Shown piece after piece: positions 42,930-52,708 of a DNA stretch of 64,000 bases. Position 1 is the stretch's first letter. Each line of letters opens with the position of its first letter. The translations under genes and the position numbers were made by a program. Below the pieces are notes generated by a model. It did no database searches and was not told where the DNA came from. It was given only the letters and a program-made list of their open reading frames with translations. The stretch spans positions 2,356,001 to 2,420,000 of the forward strand of contig NZ_CP126738.1 of NCBI RefSeq assembly GCF_030246865.1. Direction: 5' to 3'. The DNA comes from Microbacterium sp. zg-B96. Lineage in GTDB: Bacteria > Actinomycetota > Actinomycetes > Actinomycetales > Microbacteriaceae.

Positions 42930-43613
42930 TCACGCTTCGAAGCGGTACCCGAGCCCCCGCACGGTGACCAGCATCACCGGCTCGCTCGGGTTCTCCTCGA
43001 TGCGCGAGCGGATGCGCTTGATGTGCACGTCGAGCGTCTTGGTGTCGCCGTAGTAGTCGCTCCCCCACACCCGGTCGATCAGCTGACCCCGCGTGAGCAC
43101 CCGTCCGGCGTTGCGCATCAGCACTTCGAGCAGCTCGAATTCCTTCAGCGGCATGCTGATCTCCTTGCCGTCCACCGCCACCGCGTGCCGGTCGAGATCG
43201 ACGGTGACCCGGCCCCCGGTGAGCACCCGCTCATCCAGGTCGACGTCCTGGGACGCGCTGCGGCGCAGCACCGCCCGCATTCGGGCGAGCAGTTCACGCG
43301 ACGAGTACGGCTTGGTGACGTAGTCGTCCGCGCCCAGTTCCAGCCCCACGACGATGTCGACCTCGGCGTCCTTGGCGGTGAGCATGATGATCGGCACCGC
43401 CGAGGTCGTGCGGATCTGCCGGCACACCTCGGTGCCCGGGATCCCCGGCAGCATCAGGTCCAGCAGGACGATGTCGGCGCCGTTGGCCTGAAACAGCTCC
43501 AGCGCCCGGTGGCCGTCCTCGGCGATGTCCACCTCAAAGCCCTCGCGGCGCAACAGGTAGGCGAGAGGGTCGGCCAGATCCGGCTCGTCCTCCACGATCA
43601 GCACACGGGTCAT
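42930..43613 (-). CDS. regX3: Phosphate response regulator RegX3-like
   Basis: This 227-residue OmpR/PhoB-type regulator has the receiver with the acidic pair at residues 9-10, D52 (VLLDLMLPGIPG) and TKPYS, then a winged helix ending VRGLGYRFEA. The gene overlaps its kinase start-to-stop (ATGA). In actinobacteria RegX3/PhoP senses phosphate limitation with SenX3/PhoR and activates pst and other genes; phoU next door and pstSCAB 10 kb away support this role. Confidence 0.92.
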   Translation of the reverse strand: MTRVLIVEDEPDLADPLAYLLRREGFEVDIAEDGHRALELFQANGADIVLLDLMLPGIPGTEVCRQIRTTSAVPIIMLTAKDAEVDIVVGLELGADDYVTKPYSSRELLARMRAVLRRSASQDVDLDERVLTGGRVTVDLDRHAVAVDGKEISMPLKEFELLEVLMRNAGRVLTRGQLIDRVWGSDYYGDTKTLDVHIKRIRSRIEENPSEPVMLVTVRGLGYRFEA

Positions 43614-44815
43614 CGGTGTTCTCCATTCGCCACGGGGGCCCGGTCGGGTGTGGACCTGGTCCTCTTCTTACGCTGCTGGGCATCGGGCGCGGGCGGCTCG
43701 GAACGCGGCAACCGGATCGTGAAGGTGGATCCCTGCCCCGGCCGTGACCACAGCCGCACGTCGCCGCCGTGGCGCTGCACGGCGTGCTTGACGATCGACA
43801 GTCCCAGTCCGGTGCCGCCGGTGCGGCGGGAGCGGGCCTGATCGGCGCGGTAGAACCGTTCGAACACGCGGTCCTGCTCGCCCTCGGGAATGCCGATGCC
43901 ACGATCGGTCACCGCGATCTCCACGACGCCGTCGACCGCCTTCACCCCGATGCCCACGCGGGAACCGGCCGGCGAGTACGCGATCGCATTGGCCACCAGG
44001 TTTCCCACCGCTTCGGCGAGGATCTGCGCATCACCTCGTACGAACAGGCCGCGGTCGCCGCCGCGCACCAGTTCCACTTCGGCGGCCTCCGCCTGCGTCT
44101 GATGCGCGTCGATCGCTGCGGCGACCACCTGGTCGATGGCGACGTCGCGCACTTCGGCGAGTTGGTCGGATGCCTGCAACCGCGACAGGTTCAGGATCCT
44201 GCCGGTCAATTGCCCCAGCCGCGCCGCCTCCGCGTGCAACCGACCGGCGAAGGCCCGCACCTGCGCGGGGTCGTCGGCGGCGGACTCGATCGCTTCGGAC
44301 AACAGCATGACCGCACCCACCGGCGTCTTCAGCTCATGACTGGTGTTGGCGACGAAGTCGCGGCGCATGTCCTCCACCCGCTCGCGCTCGCTGATGTCGC
44401 GCACGATCAGCAGCACCAGGCGCGGTGTCACCACGCTCGCCCGCGCTGTGACCAGCCGCGTGGGCGCCAGCGGGGCGCTGCGACCGAGCCGCAGCGTCTC
44501 GTTGTGGGGTCGACCGGTCGTGCGCGCCCCGCGCACCAGCGCACGCAGCTCGGGGCTGGTCACCGCGACGCCCTCCGTCATCCCGAACATCTGCGCCGCG
44601 GCGGACGCGGCGACGATCGTGAACGAGGCATCCACGATGACGGCGATGTCTTCCATGCCGCCGAGCACGGCATGTACGCCCTCGGGGATGTGCGAGGAAC
44701 CCATCGCCAACGCGCGGTCCCGGGCGCGCAGCGCCAGCGCGATGAGCATCGCCACTGAAACGCCGACGATCATCCCCACCAGCAGGGCAAGCAGCGCAAG
44801 CTGCAGCGAGTCCAT
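43610..44815 (-). CDS. senX3: Phosphate sensor kinase SenX3-like
   Basis: This 401-residue kinase has one or two membrane segments at its N-terminus (residues 5-30), a PAS-like domain (about 50-140), and a kinase core with H160 in DFVANTSHELKTP, N box VGNLVANAIAYSP, G1 DRGIGIPEGEQDRVFERFYR and GGTGLGLSIVKH. The short or absent external loop is typical of SenX3/PhoR, which listens to PhoU and the Pst transporter. The ATG at 44815 is chosen since the first membrane segment begins there. It is divergent from phoU. Confidence 0.92.
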   Translation of the reverse strand: MDSLQLALLALLVGMIVGVSVAMLIALALRARDRALAMGSSHIPEGVHAVLGGMEDIAVIVDASFTIVAASAAAQMFGMTEGVAVTSPELRALVRGARTTGRPHNETLRLGRSAPLAPTRLVTARASVVTPRLVLLIVRDISERERVEDMRRDFVANTSHELKTPVGAVMLLSEAIESAADDPAQVRAFAGRLHAEAARLGQLTGRILNLSRLQASDQLAEVRDVAIDQVVAAAIDAHQTQAEAAEVELVRGGDRGLFVRGDAQILAEAVGNLVANAIAYSPAGSRVGIGVKAVDGVVEIAVTDRGIGIPEGEQDRVFERFYRADQARSRRTGGTGLGLSIVKHAVQRHGGDVRLWSRPGQGSTFTIRLPRSEPPAPDAQQRKKRTRSTPDRAPVANGEHR

Positions 44816-45003
44816 GACTCCAGCGTAAGCGTGCCCCGCGCCGCCGCTCCGTCGGCATCCGACGGTCCCGGATGCGCGCGAGATACAATTCACTCCCGCG
44901 GCACCGTTCGTTAACCTTCGCCGACAAGAATCGCCGAGCCCGCGAACGACGTCGGCCGCGCGGCCAGAGCGGTGCTGCGCACCGCGACAAGGAAGGTGCA
45001 GCC

Positions 45004-45690
45004 ATGCGCGAAGTTTTCCATCAGTCCCTCGAGGACGTTCAGGGACGTCTCGTCGAGATCTCCGAGCTCGTCACGGTGGCCATCGACAAGGCGACGCGCG
45101 CATTCAGCGCCAGTGACGTGGGCCTGGCCGAAGAGGTCATCGAAGCCGATCAGGTCATCGACGACAAGGCGATCGCCCTGGACGAGCTGGCGATTCAGAT
45201 CCTGGCGCGTCAGCAGCCGGTGGCGCGAGACCTGCGCATCGTCGTGGCGGCCCTGCGGGTGTCGGCATCGCTGGAGCGCATGGGCGACATCGCGGAGCAC
45301 ATCGCCCAGCTCACCCGCATGCGCTTCCCGGAGCGCGCGATCCCGCGCGGCCTGAAGAACACGTTCATCAAGATGGGCGAGCTCGATGTCGAGGTCGCCC
45401 GCCTGCTGACCGAGCTGCTGCGCACCGAAGACCTCGCACTGGTCGAGCAGATCCGCACCGCGGAGGACAAGCTCGACGACCTGCACATCTCGGTGTTCGA
45501 GAAGGTGCTGAGCGATAACTGGCAGGGCGAGGCGGCAGCGACGGTGGATGCCACGCTCGCCAGCCGCTACCACGAGCGGTTCGCCGATCACGCCGAGTCG
45601 GTCGCGAAGAAGGTGCTCTACCTCGCCACGGGCGACTGGACCCCCGACACCGAGACGCTGGAGATGCTGCGCGCGCAGCAGCACGTCTGA
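45004..45690 (+). CDS. phoU: Phosphate regulatory protein PhoU
   Basis: This 228-residue all-helical protein has the two PhoU repeats (about 10-100 and 115-215), with metal-binding-like ExxxD motifs in EADQVIDDKAIALDE and ERFADHAESVAKKVLYLATGD. PhoU links phosphate uptake by Pst to the SenX3/PhoR kinase. The ATG is preceded by AAGGAAGG. It is divergent from senX3; the 188-bp region between them contains TACAAT and GTTAACCTTCG, which may be part of a Pho-type control site. Confidence 0.93.
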   Translation: MREVFHQSLEDVQGRLVEISELVTVAIDKATRAFSASDVGLAEEVIEADQVIDDKAIALDELAIQILARQQPVARDLRIVVAALRVSASLERMGDIAEHIAQLTRMRFPERAIPRGLKNTFIKMGELDVEVARLLTELLRTEDLALVEQIRTAEDKLDDLHISVFEKVLSDNWQGEAAATVDATLASRYHERFADHAESVAKKVLYLATGDWTPDTETLEMLRAQQHV

Positions 45691-45847
45691 CCACGCGGCC
45701 CCAGCACCTAGTGCGCGGGCGGAGAGCGCCTGCGAGCTCCGGCGCCGGGTCAGTCGCCTTCAGTCGTCACATCCGTGCCGTCCTCCGGGCGATCGAGGGA
45801 CGTACGCGACGACCGAACCGTCCATTGCGTGAGGTCGGTGAGAAACA

Positions 45848-45889
45848 ACGAGGGACGGATGCCACGCGGCATCCGTCCCTCGTCGTTTG
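45848..45889. terminator. Bidirectional terminator between phoU and gpmA
   Basis: A perfect 16-bp inverted repeat, ACGAGGGACGGATGCC and GGCATCCGTCCCTCGT, with an ACGC loop, is flanked by AAACA on the left and CGTTTG on the right. It lies between convergent phoU and gpmA. Confidence 0.88.
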
Positions 45890-45895
45890 TGGCTG

Positions 45896-46645
45896 TTACT
45901 TCTTGCCCTGCGCGGCCACGGCGGCTGCTCCCGCGGCAGCAGCCTCCGGGTCGAGGTACTCGCCCGGTGCGACCGGGGTGAAGTCGGCGCCGAGGCGGTA
46001 GACCAGCGGGATGCCGGTGGGGATGTTCAGCTGCGCGATGTCGTCGTCGCTGATTCCCTCAAGGTGCTTCACGAGCCCGCGCAGCGAGTTGCCGTGCGCC
46101 GTGACGAGCACGGTCTTGCCGGTCTGCAGGTCGGGGACGATCTCGTCGTGCCAGTACGGCAGCAGGCGGTCGATGACGAGCTTGAGCGACTCGGTGTCGG
46201 GGATGTCCCCGTCGATGCCGACGTAGCGCGGGTCGTTCGCCTGGCTGAACTCACTGTCGGCGGACAGGGGCGGCGGCGGCACGTCGAACGAACGGCGCCA
46301 CAGCATGAACTGCTCCTGGCCGAACTCGGCGAGCGTCTGCGCCTTGTCCTTGCCCTGCAGCGCGCCGTAGTGACGCTCGTTGAGGCGCCACGAGCGCTTC
46401 ACGGGGATCCACAGCCGGTCGGCGGCATCCAGCGCGATGTCGGCGGTCTGGATGGCGCGGCTGAGCACCGAGGTGTGCAGGATGTCCGGCAGCAGGCCCG
46501 CTTCGGCCATGAGCTCGCCACCGCGCTGGGCCTCTGCCTTCCCCTGCGCCGTGAGGCGCACATCGACCCATCCGGTGAACAGATTCAGCTCATTCCACTC
46601 GCTTTGGCCATGTCGGAGCAAGATGAGGGTATAGGGCTCGGTCAT
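45896..46645 (-). CDS. gpmA: 2,3-bisphosphoglycerate-dependent phosphoglycerate mutase
   Basis: This 249-residue glycolytic enzyme interconverts 3- and 2-phosphoglycerate. The phospho-histidine is in [10 protein letters not shown]; the family block [11 protein letters not shown], the acid/base-containing RHYGALQG and the second histidine in [17 protein letters not shown] are intact. Its length matches the family. The C-terminal tail is alanine-rich. It is monocistronic here, ending at a shared terminator with phoU. Confidence 0.95.
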   Translation of the reverse strand: MTEPYTLILLRHGQSEWNELNLFTGWVDVRLTAQGKAEAQRGGELMAEAGLLPDILHTSVLSRAIQTADIALDAADRLWIPVKRSWRLNERHYGALQGKDKAQTLAEFGQEQFMLWRRSFDVPPPPLSADSEFSQANDPRYVGIDGDIPDTESLKLVIDRLLPYWHDEIVPDLQTGKTVLVTAHGNSLRGLVKHLEGISDDDIAQLNIPTGIPLVYRLGADFTPVAPGEYLDPEAAAAGAAAVAAQGKK

Positions 46646-46695
46646 AGGGCAATCCTACTCGGGGGCCTCTCAACGGCACCTGAGATGATGGCCGT

Positions 46696-47532
46696 ATGAA
46701 ACCCAGCCCGGCCGGGCGGATCATGTCCACCCCGGTCGGGCAGATCACGCGCGGAACCACGAACACCAATCGCCTGCGCCGCGTCGACCGGTGGATCGCC
46801 CGCCACCCCTCGTTGCGGGCGTCCGCCGACCCGCTCGTGGTCGATCTCGGCTACGGCGCCAGCGGAGTGACGGCGTTCGAGCTGGAGGCCCGGCTGCGAC
46901 TCCTGCGCCCCGGCGTCGAGGTGCTGGGGCTCGAGATCGACCCGGGCCGGGTCGCGCGGGCCAACGCCCAGCTGGCCGAGGTGCGGGCGGGGCTGGGCAC
47001 TTTCGCCCCCGATGCCCGGGTGTCGTTCGCGCGCGGCGGTTTCGAAGTGCCCGCGCCGCGCCCGGTGACCGTCGTGCGCGCGTTCAACGTGCTGCGGCAG
47101 TACGACGAGGCCGACGTCGCCGGCGCCTGGCGCCGCATGACCGCGCGGCTCGCGCCCGGCGGCATCCTGGTGGAAGGCACCTGCGACGAAATCGGCCGGG
47201 TGTGTACGTGGATCGAGGTGGGGGCGGATGCCGCGCCGCGCTCCCTCACCATCTCGCTGCGCCTGCCGGGACTGCTGCAGCCGTCGATCGCCGCCGAGCG
47301 GCTGCCGAAGGCGCTGATCCACCGCAACGTGCCCGGCGAACGCGTGCACGACCTGTTCACGGCGCTGGACCGGCACTGGGATCAGGCCGCCGTCGTCTCC
47401 CCGTTCGGACCGGTGCACCGCTGGCGCACGGCGCTGCAGGCGATGGTCGATTCCGGCTGGCCGGTGCAGGCGCCGGGGCGGTGGCGTCTCGGCGAGGTCA
47501 CCGTGCCGTGGGACGCGGTCGCTCCGCGTTGA
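46696..47532 (+). CDS. Class I SAM-dependent methyltransferase
   Basis: This 278-residue protein has the motif I variant VVDLGYGASGVTAFELEARL, then VEVLGLEIDPGRVARANAQ and VRAFNVLRQYDEADV, consistent with a Rossmann-fold methyltransferase. The substrate is unknown. A GATGAT box lies 6 nt before the ATG with no ribosome site, suggesting a leaderless transcript. It is divergent from gpmA and convergent with ygfZ. Confidence 0.8.
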   Translation: MKPSPAGRIMSTPVGQITRGTTNTNRLRRVDRWIARHPSLRASADPLVVDLGYGASGVTAFELEARLRLLRPGVEVLGLEIDPGRVARANAQLAEVRAGLGTFAPDARVSFARGGFEVPAPRPVTVVRAFNVLRQYDEADVAGAWRRMTARLAPGGILVEGTCDEIGRVCTWIEVGADAAPRSLTISLRLPGLLQPSIAAERLPKALIHRNVPGERVHDLFTALDRHWDQAAVVSPFGPVHRWRTALQAMVDSGWPVQAPGRWRLGEVTVPWDAVAPR

Positions 47533-47564
47533 CGCGGGCTCGGGTCAGCTGACGCGGGCGCGGG

Positions 47565-48650
47565 TCAGCGGCGGCGCGACAGCCGCGGCAGGCGCGGCAC
47601 GGCGGCGGTGGCGCCGGCGTCGGGCGGCACGATCGTCTCCTGCGCGGCGGCGATGACGCCGTCGGGGGTGTCGACGGTGAGTGCGGCATCCAGCGGCACC
47701 GAGCGCTTGACGAAGGCGAGCGCGATCGGCCCCTCTTCATAGTGGTGGGCGACCGAGGTGACCTCGCCGATCGCGTCGCCGTCGCGGCGGACCGCGGCAC
47801 CGCGTTCGGGGAGCATCGCATCGCTGCCGTCCAGCTGCAGCGCGACCAGGCGCCGAGGCGGGTGGCCCAGGTTGTGCACCTTCGCGACGGTTTCCTGACC
47901 GCGGTAGCAGCCCTTGTTCAGGTGCACGGCGGTGCGGAGCCAATCGGCCTCGTGCGGCAGGGTGCGCTCGCCCCCCTCGTTCACGGCACGCGGACGCCAC
48001 GCGGCGACCCGCAGCGCGTCGGCGGCCAGCGTTCCCGCCAGCGCGATCTCGCCTGCGATCGCAGCGTCGGCGAGCCGCTGCAGCGCCGCGCGGGGCACGA
48101 TCGCCTCGCTCCAGTCGCGCTCGGCACCGGGGTGCGGTTCGGCGGGGGCGTAACCCCAGCCGCCGGCGCCCACCTGCGGCCACGGGTCCACCCACACCGC
48201 GAGGGCGTCGGGCACGGCCCGGGCCACCGCGGCGGCGGTCCCGCCGATGACGGCGACCTCGTCCGAGGCGTCCCGCGGCGCCACCCGCAACCGGAAGCGC
48301 ATGCGCGTCAGCCAGGCCAGCAGCCCCGCGGCATCCGGGGCGTCGGCGATGAGCCACGTGGTCTCGCCGTCATCGACGACGGATGCCGCGTGCTCGACGT
48401 GACCCCGCGGGTCGAGGATCAGCAACTCGGTGCTCTCCCCCGCCGCCAGTGCGGTCAGTGCCTGCGAAGACAGCGAATCCAGCCACGACAGCCGGTCCTC
48501 GCCGGTCACGGCGAGCACGCTGCGGTCGCCCAGCGGCGCGACGGCGGTGCCCTGCGCGAGGGAACGCTGCTCCGTGGTGGGCGCACCGAGGTGCACCAGG
48601 CGGCCGTCGTCGACGACAGCGCCGGGGACGGCGGTGAACGGATCGGTCAT
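47565..48650 (-). CDS. ygfZ: YgfZ/GcvT-family folate-binding protein
   Basis: This 361-residue protein carries the YgfZ signature KGCYRGQE (about residue 240), within a GcvT-like fold. YgfZ uses tetrahydrofolate to help assemble or repair iron-sulfur clusters. The start ATG at 48650 overlaps the stop of the upstream nitrobindin-like gene as TGATG. The pairing of ygfZ with an FABP/nitrobindin gene is common in actinobacteria and suggests a shared role in protecting haem or Fe-S cofactors. Confidence 0.9.
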   Translation of the reverse strand: MTDPFTAVPGAVVDDGRLVHLGAPTTEQRSLAQGTAVAPLGDRSVLAVTGEDRLSWLDSLSSQALTALAAGESTELLILDPRGHVEHAASVVDDGETTWLIADAPDAAGLLAWLTRMRFRLRVAPRDASDEVAVIGGTAAAVARAVPDALAVWVDPWPQVGAGGWGYAPAEPHPGAERDWSEAIVPRAALQRLADAAIAGEIALAGTLAADALRVAAWRPRAVNEGGERTLPHEADWLRTAVHLNKGCYRGQETVAKVHNLGHPPRRLVALQLDGSDAMLPERGAAVRRDGDAIGEVTSVAHHYEEGPIALAFVKRSVPLDAALTVDTPDGVIAAAQETIVPPDAGATAAVPRLPRLSRRR

Positions 48651-49249
48651 CACTGCACCCTGGCCAGACGCGCCGACGCGTGGGAGGCCAGCGGGGCACC
48701 GAGCGCAGCGATGTCCCAGGCCCACAGCAGGTGGTTCTCGACCAGTCCGTACATGCGCGTCGCTGCGGCATAGGGCTTGGTGGATGCCGAACGCATCACG
48801 GCATCCGTCGCGATGTCGATGCGGGGACCGCGCACCTGCCCGAGGTACAGCTCGCTGACGCCGTCGGAGTGCACGATCGACACCTCGATGGCGAAGCCGC
48901 CCTCCTCGGTGCGCAGCGCCTCGACATCGTCGACGGTGCGCACGACCGGGTCCGCGGTGGCAGGTAGCAGCCCGGGGCCGGCGTCGGCGTCGCTCGCGGG
49001 GCGGCCGAGCCGCCAGAAACCGGTCTCCGCCACCAGCGGCAGTCGCACGTCGCCGAGCAGCCAGGCGTCGGCGGAGTAGTTGAGGTAGTCGCCACCGTCG
49101 TGGCTGAAGCTCACGCGGTGGGCGAACTCGCCCTCCAGGCGACGGCCGTCACCGGATTCGTAGTCGATGACCCCGGTGCCCTCCCAGACGCCGAGCAGCC
49201 AGGACAGCGGGACGAGGTCCGCTGGTAGATCGGTCGGCAGCTCGAGCAC
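48650..49249 (-). CDS. Nitrobindin-like haem-binding beta-barrel protein (FABP family)
   Basis: This 199-residue protein has the nitrobindin signature LLGVWEGTGV near the N-terminus and the likely proximal histidine in LVENHLLWAWD near residue 175. Nitrobindins bind haem in a ten-stranded barrel and react with NO or peroxynitrite. It starts with GTG and is translationally linked to ygfZ. It is 10 bp downstream of a 37-residue membrane-protein gene. Confidence 0.88.
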   Translation of the reverse strand: MLELPTDLPADLVPLSWLLGVWEGTGVIDYESGDGRRLEGEFAHRVSFSHDGGDYLNYSADAWLLGDVRLPLVAETGFWRLGRPASDADAGPGLLPATADPVVRTVDDVEALRTEEGGFAIEVSIVHSDGVSELYLGQVRGPRIDIATDAVMRSASTKPYAAATRMYGLVENHLLWAWDIAALGAPLASHASARLARVQ

Positions 49250-49259
49250 GGCGCCGCCG

Positions 49260-49373
49260 TCAGCGCTGGCCGCGGTAGAGGTTCTTCAGCACCACGCCGG
49301 ATACGAAAGCGATCGCGAGGCCGGCCAGGCCGAGCAGACCGACGAAGAACATCTCGAGGGCGAAGAGATCCAT
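49260..49373 (-). CDS. 37-residue membrane protein
   Basis: An ATG at 49373 opens a 37-residue frame: [15 protein letters not shown], a hydrophobic span continuing [14 protein letters not shown], then a short basic tail KNLYRGQR. This is a typical single-pass microprotein. Its stop is 11 bp before the nitrobindin-like gene's start on the same strand, so it is probably the first or second gene of that operon. The function is unknown. Confidence 0.6.
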   Translation of the reverse strand: MDLFALEMFFVGLLGLAGLAIAFVSGVVLKNLYRGQR

Positions 49374-49383
49374 AGGTAGCACT

Positions 49384-49674
49384 CTACGCCGGAACGAGGG
49401 TCGCCAGCCCGAACCCCAGGCCGATGAGCCCCATCACCAGCAGTGCGCCGAGGACGCTGACCGCCATGCGCTCGGTGAACTGCTGCGACCGGCCGTAGAA
49501 CAGCTGCACGGCGAACGCGAGCACCAGGCATCCGCCCAGCGCCACCGTCACCCACGCCGACCGCCACTCCGGCGGGGACAGCACGCCGATCACCACGGCG
49601 GCAACGGCCGCGACCGCCCACACGGCGACGATGCCGCCGAAGGTGCGCCGCGGGGCGAGTTCGGGAATGGACAT
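49384..49674 (-). CDS. Small integral membrane protein
   Basis: This 96-residue protein has three predicted membrane segments (about 15-35, 42-60 and 72-94). It starts at ATG 49674 ([15 protein letters not shown]); the longer frame overlaps the divergent glnR promoter. I recognise no family. It heads the run that leads through the 37-residue gene to the nitrobindin-like gene and ygfZ. Confidence 0.65.
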   Translation of the reverse strand: MSIPELAPRRTFGGIVAVWAVAAVAAVVIGVLSPPEWRSAWVTVALGGCLVLAFAVQLFYGRSQQFTERMAVSVLGALLVMGLIGLGFGLATLVPA

Positions 49675-49788
49675 CTCACCATTGTGGACCACCGCACCCC
49701 CTTCTGGCTGTGCGTGCGATCGGTGCGGCGACGGCACCCTAAGATGGGGGCACGACGCGGCCCGCCGCGCCGCGGGGAGGATCCTCTG

Positions 49789-50487
49789 TTGGCCCAGCTA
49801 CTCGTTCTGAGTTCCGCGCCTGGCGGCACTGCCGTGTTGCCTGCGCTCGAACTGCTGAGCCACCGCGTGCGCCAGATCCCCGCGGAGCCCGCGCAACTGG
49901 TGAACGCCCCCAGCGCCGATGTCATCTTCGTGGATGCCCGTATCGATCTGGTCGGCGCGAAGTCACTGTGCAAGATCCTCACCACCACCGGGCTCGACGC
50001 CCCGCTCGTGCTCGTGGTGACCGAGGGCGGCCTGACCGCGGTGTCCACCGACTGGGGCATCGACGACGTCATCCTCGTCACGGCGGGACCGGCCGAAGTC
50101 GACGCACGGGTGCGCCTGGCGGTGGGACGGCAGTCGGCGGAGCAGGTCTCCACCCGCATCCAGACCTCCGGCATCACGATCGATGAGTCCTCCTACTCCG
50201 CGAAGGTGCACGGCAAACCGCTGGATCTGACCTATAAGGAGTTCCAGCTGCTGCACTTCTTCGCGACGCACCCCTCGCGGGTGTTCACGCGCGAGCAGTT
50301 GCTGAGCGAGGTGTGGGGCTACGACTACTTCGGCGGCACGCGCACCGTCGATGTGCACGTGCGGCGCCTGCGCGCCAAGCTCGGCGACCTCGAGCAGCTC
50401 ATCGGCACCGTGCGCAACGTCGGGTACCGCTTCAACGTGTATGAGGACGATCAGGTGCCCGCTCCGCGCGAGCGCTCGCAGGCGTGA
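49789..50487 (+). CDS. glnR: GlnR-like orphan response regulator (nitrogen control)
   Basis: This 232-residue protein has an atypical receiver (about 1-115) and a winged helix (about 130-225, [20 protein letters not shown] and [14 protein letters not shown]). The receiver has no N-terminal acidic pair but keeps [10 protein letters not shown] and the GlnR-like stretches [20 protein letters not shown] and [18 protein letters not shown]. GlnR is the global nitrogen regulator of actinobacteria and works without phosphorylation. It starts with TTG after GGGGAGG; TAAGAT upstream is a likely -10 box. It lies directly before ppk, fitting known GlnR-phosphate cross-talk. Confidence 0.88.
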   Translation: MAQLLVLSSAPGGTAVLPALELLSHRVRQIPAEPAQLVNAPSADVIFVDARIDLVGAKSLCKILTTTGLDAPLVLVVTEGGLTAVSTDWGIDDVILVTAGPAEVDARVRLAVGRQSAEQVSTRIQTSGITIDESSYSAKVHGKPLDLTYKEFQLLHFFATHPSRVFTREQLLSEVWGYDYFGGTRTVDVHVRRLRAKLGDLEQLIGTVRNVGYRFNVYEDDQVPAPRERSQA

Positions 50488-50539
50488 CGCGGCGGCATCC
50501 GTTCCCCCTCCTGCCGCAACGCCCTGACATGATGGGCTG

Positions 50540-52708
50540 ATGATCCACACCGAAGCACTCGACAGCGGCCTCGGGGACGCAGACGACGACGACTTCGACC
50601 AGGCCGTCGAGACGTATGACCTGCAACTGCCGGAAAATCGCTACCAGGACCGGGAGATCAGCTGGCTCGCGTTCAACCGCCGAGTGCTGGAATTGGCGGA
50701 GGATCCGGCCATTCCGGTGCTGGAGCGGGCGAATTTCCTCGCGATCTTCGCCAGCAACCTCGACGAGTTCTTCATGGTTCGCGTCGCCGGCCTCAAGCGC
50801 CGCATCGTGACCGGGCTGGCCATTCCGACCAACGTCGGGCGCGCGCCGCTGGACGTGCTCACCGACATCTCCGCCGAAGCGCACGCGCTGCAGGTGCGCC
50901 ACGCCGACGCCTGGACGACCCTCGTGCGTCCCGCGCTGGCGGATGCCGGCATCGACATCGTCTCGTGGCATGACCTGAGCGACGGCGAGCGCACCCTGCT
51001 GTACGACTACTTCCAGGGTCAGGTGTTCCCGGTGCTGATGCCGCTGGCCGTGGATCCGGCGCACCCCTTCCCGTACATCTCGGGGCTGTCGCTGAACCTC
51101 GCGATCCGCATCCGCAATGCCCGCACCGGGCGGCAGGAGTTCGCCCGGCTGAAGGTGCCGCCGATGCTCCCCCGGTTCGTGCAGGTCCGCGCCGACGGTC
51201 AGACGGTGCGCTACCTGCCGCTGGAGGACCTGATCGCGCACAACCTCAAGGACCTGTTCCCCGGAATGGAGATCCTCGACCACCACGCGTTCCGGCTCAC
51301 CCGCAACGAAGACGTCGTGATCGAAGAGGACGAGACCGAGAACCTCATCCAGGCGCTGGAGGCCGAGCTGCTGCGGCGCCGCTTCGGGCCGCCCATCCGC
51401 CTGGAAGTCGGCGACGACATGGACGACCTCACGCTGGATCTGCTGATCAGCGAGCTGGACATCACCCAGCAGGAGGTCTATCGCCTGCCCGGGCCGCTGG
51501 ATCTGCGCGGACTGTTCGACCTGTCCCGCATCGACCGGCCCGACCTGCACTACCCGCCGCATGTGCCCACCACGGCGGTGGCGTTCCAGCCGAACGAGCA
51601 GAACGGCCGCGCCGACATGTTCGCCGCGATCCGCCAGGGCGACGTGCTGGTGCACCACCCGTACGAGTCGTTCACCACGAGCGTGCAGGCGTTCCTCGAG
51701 CAGGCGGCCAAGGACCCGCACGTGCTCGCGATCAAGCAGACGCTGTACCGCACTTCCGGTGACAGCCCCATCGTGAAGGCGCTCATCGACGCCGCCGAGG
51801 CGGGCAAGCAGGTGCTGGCGCTGGTGGAGGTCAAGGCCCGATTCGACGAGGCCGCCAACATCGTCTGGGCCCGCAAGCTCGAGAAGGCCGGCGTGCACGT
51901 CGTGTATGGCCTGGTGGGTCTGAAGACGCACTGCAAGCTGCTGCACGTCATCCGCGACGAAGACGGGGCGCTGCGCAGCTACAGCCACATCGGCACCGGC
52001 AACTACAACCCCAAGACCAGCCGGCTCTACGAGGACTTCGGGCTGTTCACCACCGACGAGCTGGTGGGCCGGGACCTCACACGTCTGTTCAACGAGCTCA
52101 GCGGCTACGCGATCGAGAAGAAGTTCAAGCGCCTGCTCGTGGCCCCGCTGCACCTGCGCAAGGGGCTGCTGCGCCTCATCGACGCGGAGCGGCGCAATGC
52201 GCAGAACGGCAAACCCGCGTCGGTGCGCATCAAGGTCAACTCCATGGTCGACGAGCAGATCATCGACGCCCTCTACCGCGCGAGCCAGGCCGGCGTGAAG
52301 GTCGACGTGTGGGTGCGCGGCATCTGTTCGATCAAGGTCGGGCTGGACGGGGTGAGCGACAACATCACCGTGCGCAGCATCCTGGGCCGCTACCTCGAGC
52401 ACTCGCGCATCTTCGCGTTCCACAACGACGGCGACCCGCAGGTCTTCATCGGCAGCGCCGACATGATGCACCGCAACCTCGACCGCCGCGTCGAGGCGCT
52501 GGTGCGGGTGACCGAGTCCGCCCATGTGAAGGAACTGGTCGACCTGTTCGACCTGGCCATGAGCGACCGCACCAGCTCGTGGCATCTGGAGCCGGACGGC
52601 GCCTGGGCCCGTCACCACCTGAGCAGCACCGGCAAGCCGCTGGCCGACCTGCAGGACAAGACCATGGCGTCCGTGCAGCGGCGTCGACGCGTGCGGGCGG
52701 TGCGATGA
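50540..52708 (+). CDS. ppk1: Polyphosphate kinase 1
   Basis: This 722-residue enzyme reversibly makes polyphosphate from ATP. N-terminal domain residues include [20 protein letters not shown]; the two catalytic histidines are in LKTHCKLL (H464) and [10 protein letters not shown] (H483), the latter being the autophosphorylated position in PPK1. CATGAT lies 6 nt before the ATG, with no ribosome site, so the mRNA is probably leaderless. The downstream Nudix/SixA gene overlaps its stop as ATGA, a pairing typical of actinobacteria. Confidence 0.96.
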   Translation: MIHTEALDSGLGDADDDDFDQAVETYDLQLPENRYQDREISWLAFNRRVLELAEDPAIPVLERANFLAIFASNLDEFFMVRVAGLKRRIVTGLAIPTNVGRAPLDVLTDISAEAHALQVRHADAWTTLVRPALADAGIDIVSWHDLSDGERTLLYDYFQGQVFPVLMPLAVDPAHPFPYISGLSLNLAIRIRNARTGRQEFARLKVPPMLPRFVQVRADGQTVRYLPLEDLIAHNLKDLFPGMEILDHHAFRLTRNEDVVIEEDETENLIQALEAELLRRRFGPPIRLEVGDDMDDLTLDLLISELDITQQEVYRLPGPLDLRGLFDLSRIDRPDLHYPPHVPTTAVAFQPNEQNGRADMFAAIRQGDVLVHHPYESFTTSVQAFLEQAAKDPHVLAIKQTLYRTSGDSPIVKALIDAAEAGKQVLALVEVKARFDEAANIVWARKLEKAGVHVVYGLVGLKTHCKLLHVIRDEDGALRSYSHIGTGNYNPKTSRLYEDFGLFTTDELVGRDLTRLFNELSGYAIEKKFKRLLVAPLHLRKGLLRLIDAERRNAQNGKPASVRIKVNSMVDEQIIDALYRASQAGVKVDVWVRGICSIKVGLDGVSDNITVRSILGRYLEHSRIFAFHNDGDPQVFIGSADMMHRNLDRRVEALVRVTESAHVKELVDLFDLAMSDRTSSWHLEPDGAWARHHLSSTGKPLADLQDKTMASVQRRRRVRAVR

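Noticed and set aside
44880..44925. A firm PHO box upstream of phoU/senX3
   Set aside because: GTTAACCTTCG resembles one unit of the pstS PHO box, but a well-matched second unit at 11 bp is lacking; kept only as a remark.
50432..52618. A 728-codon minus-strand frame opposite ppk
   Set aside because: It is antisense to a complete PPK1 with both catalytic histidines, and its composition is typical of a shadow frame.
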